Below, piece after piece: positions 45,020 through 54,016 of a DNA stretch of 64,000 bases. Source of the DNA: Clostridia bacterium (GTDB lineage Bacteria; Bacillota; Clostridia; Christensenellales; Aristaeellaceae); contig JAFROK010000031.1 of assembly GCA_017429695.1 (NCBI GenBank), positions 124,001-188,000 of the forward strand. The letters run 5' to 3'. Made by a program: the position numbers and the translations under genes. The notes under the pieces were generated by a model. That model had not been told where the DNA came from. It made no database searches and worked only from the letters and a program-made list of their open reading frames with translations. The number at the start of each line of letters is the position of its first letter. Positions within the stretch are counted from its first letter, which is position 1.

Positions 45020-45775
45020 ATGAAGAAGACCCTCGGTTGTATCCGGAAAGCGGATACTGACTTCGGAATGATTCAAAATGGGGACACCATCGCAGTGGGG
45101 GTTTCCGGCGGAAAGGATTCCCTGCTGCTGCTCCATGCCCTGTCCCTGTACCGCAAATTCACCCATAAGCAGTTTGACCTCCGGGCCATCACGGTCACCA
45201 TGGGGCTTGAGCCGTTTGACCTGAGCGGAATCCGCGCCCTTTGTGATGAACTGGAAATTCCGTATATTGTAAAAGACACGCAGATCGGCGAGATTATTTT
45301 TGAGTACCGTAAAGAAAAGAATCCCTGTGCCTTGTGTTCCAAAATGCGCCGGGCGGTGCTTGCCAACACTTGTGTGGAAACAGGATGCAACAAACTGGCC
45401 CTCGGGCATCACCGGGAAGACGCCATCGAAACCCTCCTGATGTCCCTTTTTTATGAGGGACGCTTTCATACCTTCCATCCGGTCACCAAAATGAGCCGGA
45501 CCGGAATCACCGTCATCCGTCCGCTGGTCTACCTGCCCGAAAGCCATGTACGGCATATGAACCGGATCCTCTCGCTTCCGGTCGTTCCCTCGCCGTGTCC
45601 GGTCAATGGAAAAACCGTCCGGGCGGAAATGGAACAGATGATCCGCGAAATGAAAAAACGCTTCCCGGATGCGCCGGACCGGTTTCTGCATGCGCTTCAA
45701 CATGAGCCCTACGACCTCTGGCAGAAAGGCGCTTCAACCGATCCGGATCCGGATCGGCAGGACCCGGATCTGTAA
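45020..45775 (+). CDS. TtcA/TtuA-like tRNA thiolation PP-loop ATPase
   Basis: The 251-residue protein has the PP-loop GVSGGKDSLLLL (about residue 30), a CxxC pair CALCSKMRR, and the GHHREDAIETLLM segment, like TtcA, which thiolates cytidine 32 of tRNA with an iron-sulfur cluster. A later Cys (SPCPVNG) completes the cluster ligand set. The closest role is tRNA 2-thiocytidine formation, but sister proteins act on other positions. It is 6 bases after ispE, so the two are co-transcribed. The C-terminus is Asp/Pro-rich. Confidence 0.88.
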   Translation: MKKTLGCIRKADTDFGMIQNGDTIAVGVSGGKDSLLLLHALSLYRKFTHKQFDLRAITVTMGLEPFDLSGIRALCDELEIPYIVKDTQIGEIIFEYRKEKNPCALCSKMRRAVLANTCVETGCNKLALGHHREDAIETLLMSLFYEGRFHTFHPVTKMSRTGITVIRPLVYLPESHVRHMNRILSLPVVPSPCPVNGKTVRAEMEQMIREMKKRFPDAPDRFLHALQHEPYDLWQKGASTDPDPDRQDPDL

Positions 45776-45840
45776 TTTCATCAGATCTTGCTTTTTCTGT
45801 CTTCATTATTTCATTTTTCCTTTATTTTGTACCGTCAGTG

Positions 45841-45849
45841 TGATATAAT
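45841..45849 (+). promoter_or_regulatory. Extended -10 promoter of xpaC-telA
   Basis: TGATATAAT (45841-45849) is a perfect extended -10 box, 31 bases before the xpaC start. No strong -35 box is seen at the right spacing; TTTATT at 45821-45826 (17-base spacer) is the nearest. Confidence 0.5.
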
Positions 45850-45880
45850 GTATTGATTTTTGTTTTGAGGAGACCTGGTT

Positions 45881-46732
45881 GTGAGCAAGAAGGGTAAGAA
45901 TTACAACGGAAAGTCCGGCGGCGCCGGCTTTCTCGTAACGCTGGGAATCGCGTTTCTGCTTTTCCGGAGTGTTCCGGCCATTGTGGTCGGCGTCGTCATC
46001 GGCGCCGGTGTGGCCGCCGTCACCGGCATTATGGGCAGCAAGCTCGATACCACAACACATAACAAGCGCGACATGGAACGCGAAAAGCAGGAAGAAGAAA
46101 AGCGCCGCCAGGAAGAAGAGAAAAAGCGCCGCGAAGCCGCTTCCCGCATTCCCCTGACCGGGGATGAAACCGCCGATAATGTCATCATCAAGGGACAGGA
46201 AATGCTCAACACCATCCGCACGGAGAACGCCCTGATCCCGGATCAGACCCTTTCCGCCCAGATGGATACGCTGGCCGAAAAATGCACCCAGATTTTTCAG
46301 ACGGTTTCCGAATCCCCGTCCAAAGCGCCCCAGGTGCGTAAGTTCATGAACTACTACCTGCCGACGACGCTGAAAATGCTGGCCAATTACCGCACCATGC
46401 AGCAGCGCGGCGTGTCCTACCAGGAAATGAACCAGGCCCGCGAAACCGCCGTCCGGGGAATGAACATGGTGCTGACCGCCTGCCAGAAGCAGATTGACAA
46501 CCTGCATAAGGAAAACATGCTGGATATCTCCACCGATATCGATGTCATGGAACAGATGCTCAAGCGCGACGGCTACACCGAAAACGAGATCACCGGCAAC
46601 AAAGGCATGACAACCGCCCGCACGGCGGCGGAAGCCCAGATGCGCACATCATCCGCCCCTGTCATGGACTTCCCTGTGGAAGATGGAACGTCCTCGTCTG
46701 CTTCCTCTTCCGCGCGGCATGAATATCAATAA
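45881..46732 (+). CDS. XpaC-like membrane protein (5-bromo-4-chloroindolyl phosphate hydrolysis family)
   Basis: The 283-residue protein has two short N-terminal hydrophobic segments (FLVTLGIAFLLF, AIVVGVVIGAGVAAV, about residues 16-50), a very charged Lys/Glu coiled stretch and a helical C-terminal domain (about 95-250: KFMNYYLPTTLKMLANY). This matches the XpaC family, whose members often precede a TelA gene. The biochemical role is not known. The start is GTG, with GAGGAG 8-9 bases before it. telA starts 23 bases downstream. Confidence 0.82.
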   Translation: MSKKGKNYNGKSGGAGFLVTLGIAFLLFRSVPAIVVGVVIGAGVAAVTGIMGSKLDTTTHNKRDMEREKQEEEKRRQEEEKKRREAASRIPLTGDETADNVIIKGQEMLNTIRTENALIPDQTLSAQMDTLAEKCTQIFQTVSESPSKAPQVRKFMNYYLPTTLKMLANYRTMQQRGVSYQEMNQARETAVRGMNMVLTACQKQIDNLHKENMLDISTDIDVMEQMLKRDGYTENEITGNKGMTTARTAAEAQMRTSSAPVMDFPVEDGTSSSASSSARHEYQ

Positions 46733-46755
46733 TCTTATCAAGGAGGATCAATCAA

Positions 46756-47919
46756 ATGTCTGAATCCGGACCGATTCTTCAGCTTGCAACTGCGCCTGTT
46801 GCTCCCGAACCCGAAGCTCCCGCGGCGGAGACTTCCAGCATCCAGCAGGCCCCCGAAGAAGAAAAAGCCGCCGGTGGCCCCATGCTCGATGAGAGCCAGC
46901 TGACAGAAGCCGAGAAAAAAGCCATTGACGATTTCATTGAAAAAGTGGATGTCACCAATCCTGATCATGTGCTCCTCTTCGGCGCGGATGCCCAGAAGCG
47001 GATTGCGGATTTTTCCCAGACCGCGCTGGACGCCGTTAAAACCCAGGATACCGGCGAAGTCGGCAACATGCTGGTCAGCCTTGTTTCCGAGCTGAAGGGG
47101 TTCCAGCGGGATACTGAGGAGCCGAAGGGCCTGGCCAAGCTCTTTGCGAAGGGCGAAGACAAGATCACCAAAATGAAAGCCCGTTACAATAAAGTCTCCA
47201 CCAATGTGGACTCCATTGCCGGCTCCCTCGAATCATACCAGACCCAGCTGCTCAAGGATGTCGCCATGTTTGACCGCCTGTACGATCAGAACAACGACTA
47301 TTTCCACCAGCTGACGCTCTACATTATCGCCGGCGAAAAGAAGCTGGCCCAGGTCCGGAGCACCGAGCTCAAAGCGCTGCAGGAAAAGGCAGCCCAGAGC
47401 GGAGACGCGATGGACGCCCAGAAGGCCAACGACCTTGCCGCCCAGTGTGACCGTTTCGAGAAAAAGCTCTACGACCTGAAGCTGACCCGCCAGGTCGCCA
47501 TCCAGATGGCGCCCCAGATCCGGCTGCTCCAGAACAACGACAGCCTCCTGGTGGAACGGATCCAGTCCACGCTGTCCAATACGCTCCCCCTCTGGAAAAG
47601 CCAGATGGTCCTGGCCCTCGGTATGCATCATTCCCAGCAGGCCCTTCAGGCGCAGACCGCTGTCACCAACATGACCAACGAGCTGCTGAAGAAGAACGCC
47701 GAAGCCCTGAAAATCGGCACCATCGCCACCGCCCGCGAAGCGGAGCGCGGCATCATTGATATCGAAACCCTGGTGCAGACCAACCAGGACCTGATCGACA
47801 CCATCAACGAAGTGGTGAATATCCAGTCCCAGGGACGCGCCAAGCGCTTGGAGGCTGAAAAGCAACTGTACAACATGGAAGCGGAGCTCAAGAAAAAGCT
47901 GCTCTCCACCAGTCTCTGA
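46756..47919 (+). CDS. TelA-like toxic-anion resistance protein
   Basis: The 387-residue protein is almost wholly helical and belongs to the TelA family, linked to resistance to tellurite and other toxic anions and to some antibiotics. Family segments include LFGADAQKRIADFSQTALD (about residue 72), NVDSIAGSLESYQTQLLKD, QIRLLQNNDSLLVERIQS and ETLVQTNQDLIDTINEV. No membrane helix or signal is present. The mechanism is unknown. An AAGGAGG site lies before the ATG. It forms an operon with xpaC, a common pair, and ends before a T-poor hairpin at 47936-47961. Confidence 0.88.
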   Translation: MSESGPILQLATAPVAPEPEAPAAETSSIQQAPEEEKAAGGPMLDESQLTEAEKKAIDDFIEKVDVTNPDHVLLFGADAQKRIADFSQTALDAVKTQDTGEVGNMLVSLVSELKGFQRDTEEPKGLAKLFAKGEDKITKMKARYNKVSTNVDSIAGSLESYQTQLLKDVAMFDRLYDQNNDYFHQLTLYIIAGEKKLAQVRSTELKALQEKAAQSGDAMDAQKANDLAAQCDRFEKKLYDLKLTRQVAIQMAPQIRLLQNNDSLLVERIQSTLSNTLPLWKSQMVLALGMHHSQQALQAQTAVTNMTNELLKKNAEALKIGTIATAREAERGIIDIETLVQTNQDLIDTINEVVNIQSQGRAKRLEAEKQLYNMEAELKKKLLSTSL

Positions 47920-47935
47920 TTCTGTTCCTTTTCGC

Positions 47936-47961
47936 GGCCCGGCAACGGATTCTGCCGGGCC
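47936..47961 (+). terminator. GC-rich hairpin after telA with weak T-tract
   Basis: GGCCCGGCA (47936-47944) pairs with TGCCGGGCC (47953-47961). The following GATACTTTCATTTTT is not a continuous T-run, so termination may be partial. Confidence 0.4.
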
Positions 47962-47987
47962 GATACTTTCATTTTTGAGGTGGTTTC

Positions 47988-49439
47988 ATGCGCGTGATTG
48001 GTCTGACCGGCAGCATCGCCTGCGGCAAATCAACCATCAGCACATATCTGGTTTCCTGCGGCTTTCCGGTGGTGGACGGGGATCAGCTTTCCCGTGACCT
48101 GACCGCCCCCGGCAGTCCCGTGCTGGAAGAAATCCGGAAAAACTTCGGGGACCGCTACATCAATGAAAACGGCAACCTGAACCGGCGCGCCCTGGGGCAG
48201 CTGGTTTTCCGGGATGAGCATGCCCGGAGCCGGCTGGATGCTGTTATGGCGCCGCACCTGAAACGCCTCACAACCGAACTGATCGAACATTATCGTTCCG
48301 AAGGCGCGGCGCTCTGCTTCCTGGATATGCCGCTGCTGTTCGAAAAAGGCTATGACGCCCTGTGTGATGTGGTCTGGACGGTATGGCTTCCCGAAGATTT
48401 ACAGCTTTCCCGGCTGATGGCCAGGGACAGTTTTTCCGAGGAGGATGCCTTAAGGCGGATCCGGTCTGTCATGTCTTCGGACGAAAAAGCCCGGCGGGCG
48501 GATCACGTCATAGATAATTCCGGTTCTGTCCGCAGCACGCTGGATGCGGTGGACCGCCTGCTGGAAGCGGAACTGAATCCCGCCATCGCTGTCGAACCCC
48601 CGCCCGTACAGCCCGTACAGGCACAGGAACCCCTCCGCCGTTCCGCTCCTGTTCCCGTCCCTGCCCCTCCCCAGCAGCCGGATGTTCCCCCTGCCGCGCC
48701 TGAGGTCATGGAAAGGCCCGCCGCTGCGCGTCGTCAGCCTTCCTCCCGCAAAGCGGAATGGAAAACCCCGCTGTGGATGAAAATCTCCCTGATTGCCGTA
48801 TCCATGCTGCTTGCCTGCAGTATTGTGGCTTACTGGATGATGTCCGGATACCTGGCCGGCCAGGAAAAAAAGCATGCGGACGAGCAGGCCGCCGTGAATG
48901 CGTATTATCATTTTGCGGATTATGAAACCACCTACCGCCCCATCGTGGAAAAATATGCGGCGGAATTCAATCTCAATCCGGCCTTTGTCTGCGCGGTCAT
49001 CCGGGCGGAAAGCTCTTTCAGGCCGGGCGTCAGTTCCGGCGCGTCCGCCCGGGGGCTGATGCAGCTCCGGGAAGGCACCGCGTCCGACCGGGCCCGGGAT
49101 CTCGGAATTCAGGATTTCACGTTTGATATGGTGTATGATCCGGAGGTGAACATCCGTCTCGGGTGCTGCCATCTGCGATACCTGATCCGAAGGTTCGGCG
49201 ACTACCTTCCGACCGTCATCAGCGCATACAACGCCGGGGAAGGCACGGTAAAAAGCTGGCTGGCCGGCAGCGCGGCCGGCAGCGACGGCCGGACCATCGT
49301 CGCGGACCGTATCCCGTATGACGATACACGAGATTATGTGAGAAAGGTGACAGAATACTATGGCGTATATCAGAAAGAGTTCTATTCGGTTGCTTTGCCT
49401 GATACTGATGCTGCCTCTGGTGACCGTCCTGCCATGTAG
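47988..49439 (+). CDS. coaE: Dephospho-CoA kinase fused to a membrane-anchored lytic transglycosylase
   Basis: One frame of 483 residues joins two normally separate proteins. Residues 1-195 are CoaE: P-loop GLTGSIACGKST, substrate Asp in VVDGDQLSRDL, FLDMPLLFE and the RADHVIDNSG segment, all intact, so it should phosphorylate dephospho-CoA in the last step of CoA synthesis. Residues 200-260 are a Pro/Ala-rich, basic linker, followed by a membrane helix (264-286) and an SLT domain (about 310-465) with the catalytic Glu341 in IRAESSF, GLMQL and SAYNAGEG. The basic flank predicts a cytoplasmic kinase and an external peptidoglycan-cutting domain. A GAGGTGG site precedes the ATG. The last 80 bases overlap the next gene. 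No stop or good internal ribosome site separates the halves. Confidence 0.9.
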   Translation: MRVIGLTGSIACGKSTISTYLVSCGFPVVDGDQLSRDLTAPGSPVLEEIRKNFGDRYINENGNLNRRALGQLVFRDEHARSRLDAVMAPHLKRLTTELIEHYRSEGAALCFLDMPLLFEKGYDALCDVVWTVWLPEDLQLSRLMARDSFSEEDALRRIRSVMSSDEKARRADHVIDNSGSVRSTLDAVDRLLEAELNPAIAVEPPPVQPVQAQEPLRRSAPVPVPAPPQQPDVPPAAPEVMERPAAARRQPSSRKAEWKTPLWMKISLIAVSMLLACSIVAYWMMSGYLAGQEKKHADEQAAVNAYYHFADYETTYRPIVEKYAAEFNLNPAFVCAVIRAESSFRPGVSSGASARGLMQLREGTASDRARDLGIQDFTFDMVYDPEVNIRLGCCHLRYLIRRFGDYLPTVISAYNAGEGTVKSWLAGSAAGSDGRTIVADRIPYDDTRDYVRKVTEYYGVYQKEFYSVALPDTDAASGDRPAM

Positions 49440-50946
49440 TCATGTGTTCGCCGCCGACATCCCGGAAAACATGGTTTTCGGCATGCAAAGCACGAAAACC
49501 GTGTTGATTCGTCCTTTCGAACCGGTGGAACGCGATATACTGCCCATATACAACCTGGTCTATGAAAGTCTGGTTACAATCGATGATGACTACAATCCGA
49601 GAGGGTGCCTGGCGGAAAGCTGGGAATGCTCCTCCGACGGAAAGCTCTGGACCTTCCACCTCCGCACGGATGTTTTCTTCTCGGACGGCACGCCGCTGAC
49701 CGCCCGGGATGTGGTGGCTTCCGCCAACTATATCCTGGATAAAGCCAAGGATGAAAACATCACCGATCATGGTTTTTACAGCAACCTGAAATATTTCATT
49801 TCTTCCATTTCCGCCAAGGACGACAGTACGGTCACCGTCAAAGCCGCGCGCCGTTATTACGGCCTGCTTTATGCCATGACCTTCCCGGTGGTTCCCGAAT
49901 CCATGGTCCAGGCGGACAATCCCCTCGGCACCGGTCCCTATCTCATCGGCGAATTCCATGCCGGGCAGCAGATGTGGCTGACCGCCAATACCCGATGGTG
50001 GAAAGCGCAGCCGAAAGTCCGGGATATCAGCTTCCTTTTCCATACAACAGCCAGGTCCCTCGTTGAAAGCTATGAATACGCCCAGATCGACGCGGCCTAT
50101 ACGCGTTCCATTGCCGGCGCCCAGTACAAAACCGGCACTTCGTCCATTACCATGAGCTTCCGCACCAACCAGCTGGAATGCCTCCTGATGAACAATTCCT
50201 CCTCCGAGCTGACCCCGGAAGTCCGCAAAGCGATCCGCTTCCTGATTGACCGGAATAAAATCATCACAAACGTCTACTCCGGCATGGCGAAGGAAACCAA
50301 CTTCCCTTTCTATCCCGGCACCTGGATGTACAACAGCGCGCTGGATGACCAGTTCTACCGGGATGTGGATGAAGCGAAGCGCCTGCTTGCCGAAGCCGGG
50401 TGGGAGGATTCGGATGAAAATAACATCCTGGACCGCATCAACAGCAAAGGCGAGCTCCGGAACCTGAGCCTCCGTTTCTATTATTACGAAGAGCCGGACA
50501 ATGACGTCCGGGCCGAAGCGGTCAACCAGATCGTTGAGTCGCTGGCGGAAGTCGGGATCGCCTGCCGGGTGGAGGCGATGACGATGGCCAATATGAAATC
50601 CAAGCTGGAAGCCGGTTCCTACGACCTTGCGCTGGCATCCTTTGCCATGGATGTCTGCCCGGATCCCGGGTTTATGCTCATGTCGGACAACGTCCGGGTC
50701 GGCAACTATTCCAGGTACCGCAACGACCGGATGGATGAACTGTGCAAATCCCTCCGTACCCAGGTGACCCAGGACGGTTTCCGCCAGGACCTGATGCGGA
50801 TTCAGGAGCGCATTTACCAGGACTGCCCCTTCGTCTGCCTCTACTGGCGGATGGGAAATGTTATTACAAGAAATATGTATACCACCTGCCGCGATGTCCG
50901 CGAATATGAAGTGCTCCGGGGCATTGAATCCTACGCTGTCCAGTAA
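49360..50946 (+). CDS. ABC transporter substrate-binding protein, SBP_bac_5 (peptide/nickel type)
   Basis: The 528-residue product has a signal peptide (MAYIRKSSIRLLCLILMLPL, cleavage near VFAAD) and a family 5 substrate-binding fold: NLVYESLVTIDDDYNPRGCLAESW, FHLRTDVFFSDGTPLTARDV, GTGPYLIGEF and VRKAIRFLIDR. It would bind peptides or a similar ligand outside the membrane. There is no clear lipobox (the Cys context is VLPC), so it may be released or held in another way. No permease or ATPase genes lie next to it. Its start lies inside the end of the coaE fusion gene, in another frame, with AAAGGTGA upstream; starting later would remove the signal peptide. Confidence 0.88.
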   Translation: MAYIRKSSIRLLCLILMLPLVTVLPCSHVFAADIPENMVFGMQSTKTVLIRPFEPVERDILPIYNLVYESLVTIDDDYNPRGCLAESWECSSDGKLWTFHLRTDVFFSDGTPLTARDVVASANYILDKAKDENITDHGFYSNLKYFISSISAKDDSTVTVKAARRYYGLLYAMTFPVVPESMVQADNPLGTGPYLIGEFHAGQQMWLTANTRWWKAQPKVRDISFLFHTTARSLVESYEYAQIDAAYTRSIAGAQYKTGTSSITMSFRTNQLECLLMNNSSSELTPEVRKAIRFLIDRNKIITNVYSGMAKETNFPFYPGTWMYNSALDDQFYRDVDEAKRLLAEAGWEDSDENNILDRINSKGELRNLSLRFYYYEEPDNDVRAEAVNQIVESLAEVGIACRVEAMTMANMKSKLEAGSYDLALASFAMDVCPDPGFMLMSDNVRVGNYSRYRNDRMDELCKSLRTQVTQDGFRQDLMRIQERIYQDCPFVCLYWRMGNVITRNMYTTCRDVREYEVLRGIESYAVQ

Positions 50947-50983
50947 AGAATAGCCCATCAACAAATCGGAAGGAAGAAAGTCC

Positions 50984-51925
50984 ATGAACTATATTGAAGT
51001 CATTGTCCATACCACTACCGCCGGATCGGATGAAATCTCGGAAATCCTGATGGAACACGGTGCTTCCGGCACCATGATTGTGGACCGTTCGGACATCCCG
51101 GATCCGGGGCAGCCCCATGGCTACTGGGAAATCATTGACCCAAAGCTCCTGGAGTCCATGCCGCCGGATGTGGAGGTGCACGCCTGGCTGGAAGATTCTC
51201 CTGCCGGATCATCCGCGCTTTCGGATATCCGTGAGGCACTGGACCGCCTCCTGCCGGAGCGTCCCGGTTTCGGCACGCTGGAAATGGACCGGCGCACGGT
51301 TTCGGATGACGCGTGGAACGAAGTATGGAAAAAGTACTACAAACCGTTCTATGCTGCTGATCATCTGGTAGTCAAACCCACATGGGAATCGTTCACGCCG
51401 GCACCGGGAGACCGGATCATTGAAATCGATCCGGGAATGGCCTTCGGCAGCGGCACCCACGAAACCACCGGCATGTGCATTTCCATGCTGGAAGAGGCCA
51501 TTCATGGCGGAGAGCATGTGATCGATGTCGGCACCGGAAGCGGGATCCTGGCGATTGCCGCCGGGCTGCTGGGCGCCGGAAAAGTGCTGGCGATTGATAT
51601 CGATCCGGATGCCGTCCGCGTCGCCGCTGAAAATGTTTCGCATAATCACCTGGACCAGGTCATCGATGTGCAGCAGGGTAATCTGCTGGACCATGTGGAT
51701 CAGGTCTGCGATATCTGTGTGGCCAATATCATTTCCGATGTGATCATTGCTTTTGCCGCCCCCCTGATGAAGCATATCGTTCCCGGCGGATTGTTCCTCT
51801 GCTCCGGCATTGTGAAAGAGCGTTCGGAGGAAGTCCGTTCAGCTCTGGAAAACGCCGGATACGAAATCCTGAAGACCGAATACCGGGGAGAATGGACCGC
51901 CTTTATGTCCCGGAGGAACAGCTGA
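50984..51925 (+). CDS. prmA: Ribosomal protein L11 methyltransferase
   Basis: PrmA trimethylates ribosomal protein L11 with S-adenosylmethionine. The 313-residue protein has the N-terminal substrate-recognition domain (about 1-95), the WKKYYKPF segment, the GMAFGSGTHETT loop, the SAM motif VIDVGTGSGILAIAAG and a catalytic NIISDV segment (family NI(L/I)A). The length is normal. It overlaps rsmE by one base (TGATG), and the prmA-rsmE-mtaB order is the usual one in Bacillota. Confidence 0.95.
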   Translation: MNYIEVIVHTTTAGSDEISEILMEHGASGTMIVDRSDIPDPGQPHGYWEIIDPKLLESMPPDVEVHAWLEDSPAGSSALSDIREALDRLLPERPGFGTLEMDRRTVSDDAWNEVWKKYYKPFYAADHLVVKPTWESFTPAPGDRIIEIDPGMAFGSGTHETTGMCISMLEEAIHGGEHVIDVGTGSGILAIAAGLLGAGKVLAIDIDPDAVRVAAENVSHNHLDQVIDVQQGNLLDHVDQVCDICVANIISDVIIAFAAPLMKHIVPGGLFLCSGIVKERSEEVRSALENAGYEILKTEYRGEWTAFMSRRNS

Positions 51926-52659
51926 TGCACCGTTTTTATGCCGATCCCGGCCGTTCAACGGATGGGATCGTTTACCTGACCCCGGAGGATGCTCATCATG
52001 CGCTGGACGTCCTGCGCATGCGCGCCGGAGATCCTGCTGAAGTCATCGATCAGGGGCTTCGTTTCCGGGCGTCTGTAGCATCCATGGAAAACGGCGAGGT
52101 CATTCTCCGGAAAGAGGAATTGCTTCCTTCGACCGAAACCGCCGTTTCATTCACCTTGTTCCAAGGCCTTCCCAAAGGCGACAAAATGGACCTGATCGTC
52201 CAGAAAGCGGTTGAACTGGGGGCTTCCCGGATCGTACCGGTCGTCATGGCCCGCTGCATCGTGAAGCTGAATGAAAAGGATGCGGCCCGCAAAACGGAAC
52301 GCTGGCAGAAGATTGCCCGCGAAGCCGGAAAACAAAGCGGCCGCTGTATCATCCCGGAGGTCGCGCTCCCCTGTCCGCTCAGCCGGATTTCCGGATTGCT
52401 CAGTTCCCTGCAGCAGACCGTTGTTCCCTGGGAAATGAGCCGATCATACGGTCCCCGCGCCTTTGCCGGTGAGCATTCGGACCTTCGTTCCCTCGGCATC
52501 GTAATCGGGCCGGAAGGCGGAATCAGCGAAGAAGAAATCGCCTTCCTTTCTTCCCTCGGTGTCACACCCGTCACCCTGGGGAAACGGATCCTGCGCACGG
52601 AAACCGCCGGCCTTGCGGCTTTAAGCGCCTTTTCAGCACTTTACGGGGAAATGGAGTAA
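51925..52659 (+). CDS. rsmE: 16S rRNA (uracil(1498)-N3)-methyltransferase
   Basis: RsmE methylates uracil 1498 of 16S rRNA. The 244-residue SPOUT enzyme has an N-terminal PUA-like part (EDAHHALDVLRMRAGD), the central GLPKGDKMDLIVQKAVELGA segment and the knotted C-terminal motif IGPEGGISEEEIAFL followed by LGKRILRTETA. The start at 51925 follows GGAGG by 8 bases and overlaps the prmA stop; the frame stays open to 51892, but a start there would place the site inside the gene. mtaB follows after 7 bases. Confidence 0.95.
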   Translation: MHRFYADPGRSTDGIVYLTPEDAHHALDVLRMRAGDPAEVIDQGLRFRASVASMENGEVILRKEELLPSTETAVSFTLFQGLPKGDKMDLIVQKAVELGASRIVPVVMARCIVKLNEKDAARKTERWQKIAREAGKQSGRCIIPEVALPCPLSRISGLLSSLQQTVVPWEMSRSYGPRAFAGEHSDLRSLGIVIGPEGGISEEEIAFLSSLGVTPVTLGKRILRTETAGLAALSAFSALYGEME

Positions 52660-52666
52660 TCATGAT

Positions 52667-53965
52667 ATGCCAACCGCTGCCTATCACACCCTCGGATGCA
52701 AGGTCAACCAGTATGACACCCAGGCCATGGAAGAGCTGCTCTCGTCGGCCGGCTGGGAAACGGTCCCTTTTCCTTCCGATGCGGATGTTTACCTGGTGAA
52801 CACCTGCACCGTCACCGGAACCGGCGATAAAAAATCCCTCCAGACCATCCGCCGCCTGCGGCGTGAACACCCCCAAAGCAAGCTGATTGTCTGCGGATGC
52901 CTGGCCCAGCTGCGGGGCGCGGAACTGCTGGATACCGGCGCGGACCTGATCCTCGGCACCCAGTTCCGGAATGAGGTGGTTCAGCTTCTTTCCCGTGTGA
53001 TTGAGGAAGGAAAACCGATCTGCGCGGTCCGTCCGCTTGAAAGCGGCCTGCCCTTTGAACCGCTCCGGATTTCCCGCCAGGAGGGGCATACCCGCGCCGT
53101 ACTGAAAATCCAGGAGGGCTGCGCCAACCGCTGTTCCTACTGCGTGATTCCGCTTGTCCGCGGTCCGATCCGTTCCCGTCCCCTTCCCGATATCCTGGAA
53201 GAATCCCGCCGCCTGGCGGATGCCGGATTCCGAGAAATTGTGCTGACCGGTATTCATCTTTCCTCTTACGGCAGGGACCTTGATTCCGGCATTTCCCTGG
53301 CGGACGTGATTTCCGGCCTTCAGGCGGTGGACGGGATCCTGAGAATCCGCCTCGGTTCCCTGGAGCCGACCATCGTGACGCGTGATTTTATGGCCGCCGT
53401 TCAGGACGCGGGCAAGCTTTGCCCCCAGTTCCACCTGGCACTGCAGTCCGGCAGTAATTCCGTTCTTCGCCGGATGCGCCGCCGGTACAATACTTCCCAG
53501 TACCTGAAGGCCGTGGACCTGATCCGGGAATTTTTACCCGATGCCGCCCTGACAACGGATATCCTGACTGGCTTTCCCGGTGAAACGGAAGCGGAATTTC
53601 TTGAAACAGCGGAAATGATCCGCCGTGTCGGCTTTGCCAGGATTCATGTGTTCCCCTATTCTCCCCGGCCCCATACCGACGCTGCCGTCATGCCGGGCCA
53701 GCTTCCGGATGCCGTCCGCCAGGAACGTGCCCGGAAACTGATTGCGATCGGGGAAGAAACGGCCCGGGCCTACCGGAATACCTGGCTGAACCAGGAAACC
53801 GAACTTCTTCCCGAAGAAATCGTGGACGGCTGCTGGGAAGGCTATACGCCGGAATATATCCGTGTGAAACTGAATCCGGATGTCCGCTGCTGCGCCGGTA
53901 TGCCCGTCCGGATCCGCATTTCCTCCGTTGATCATCCGACGGCTGTCGGTGAAATATCAGAATAG
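52667..53965 (+). CDS. mtaB: tRNA t6A37 methylthiotransferase MtaB
   Basis: MtaB adds a methylthio group to t6A at tRNA position 37, giving ms2t6A. The 432-residue protein has an N-terminal UPF0004 domain with Cys residues for one iron-sulfur cluster (TLGCKVNQYD, NTCTVT, VCGCLAQ), the radical-SAM Cys cluster CANRCSYC, the LTGIHLSSYGRDL segment and a C-terminal TRAM-like region. The second half of the partner pathway starts with TsaC, encoded at the right edge. HIT and rpsU follow, as in related genomes. Confidence 0.95.
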   Translation: MPTAAYHTLGCKVNQYDTQAMEELLSSAGWETVPFPSDADVYLVNTCTVTGTGDKKSLQTIRRLRREHPQSKLIVCGCLAQLRGAELLDTGADLILGTQFRNEVVQLLSRVIEEGKPICAVRPLESGLPFEPLRISRQEGHTRAVLKIQEGCANRCSYCVIPLVRGPIRSRPLPDILEESRRLADAGFREIVLTGIHLSSYGRDLDSGISLADVISGLQAVDGILRIRLGSLEPTIVTRDFMAAVQDAGKLCPQFHLALQSGSNSVLRRMRRRYNTSQYLKAVDLIREFLPDAALTTDILTGFPGETEAEFLETAEMIRRVGFARIHVFPYSPRPHTDAAVMPGQLPDAVRQERARKLIAIGEETARAYRNTWLNQETELLPEEIVDGCWEGYTPEYIRVKLNPDVRCCAGMPVRIRISSVDHPTAVGEISE

Positions 53966-54016
53966 GATTCGCCTGTTAATCCGGTGAATCCAGAAAAGAA
54001 AGGAAGTTAAAATGCC

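Noticed and set aside
48708-48780. A separate SLT gene starting at an internal Met of the coaE fusion
   Set aside because: The internal ATGs (codons 241 and 264) lack well-spaced ribosome sites and the frame from coaE is open, so a fusion is the simpler reading.
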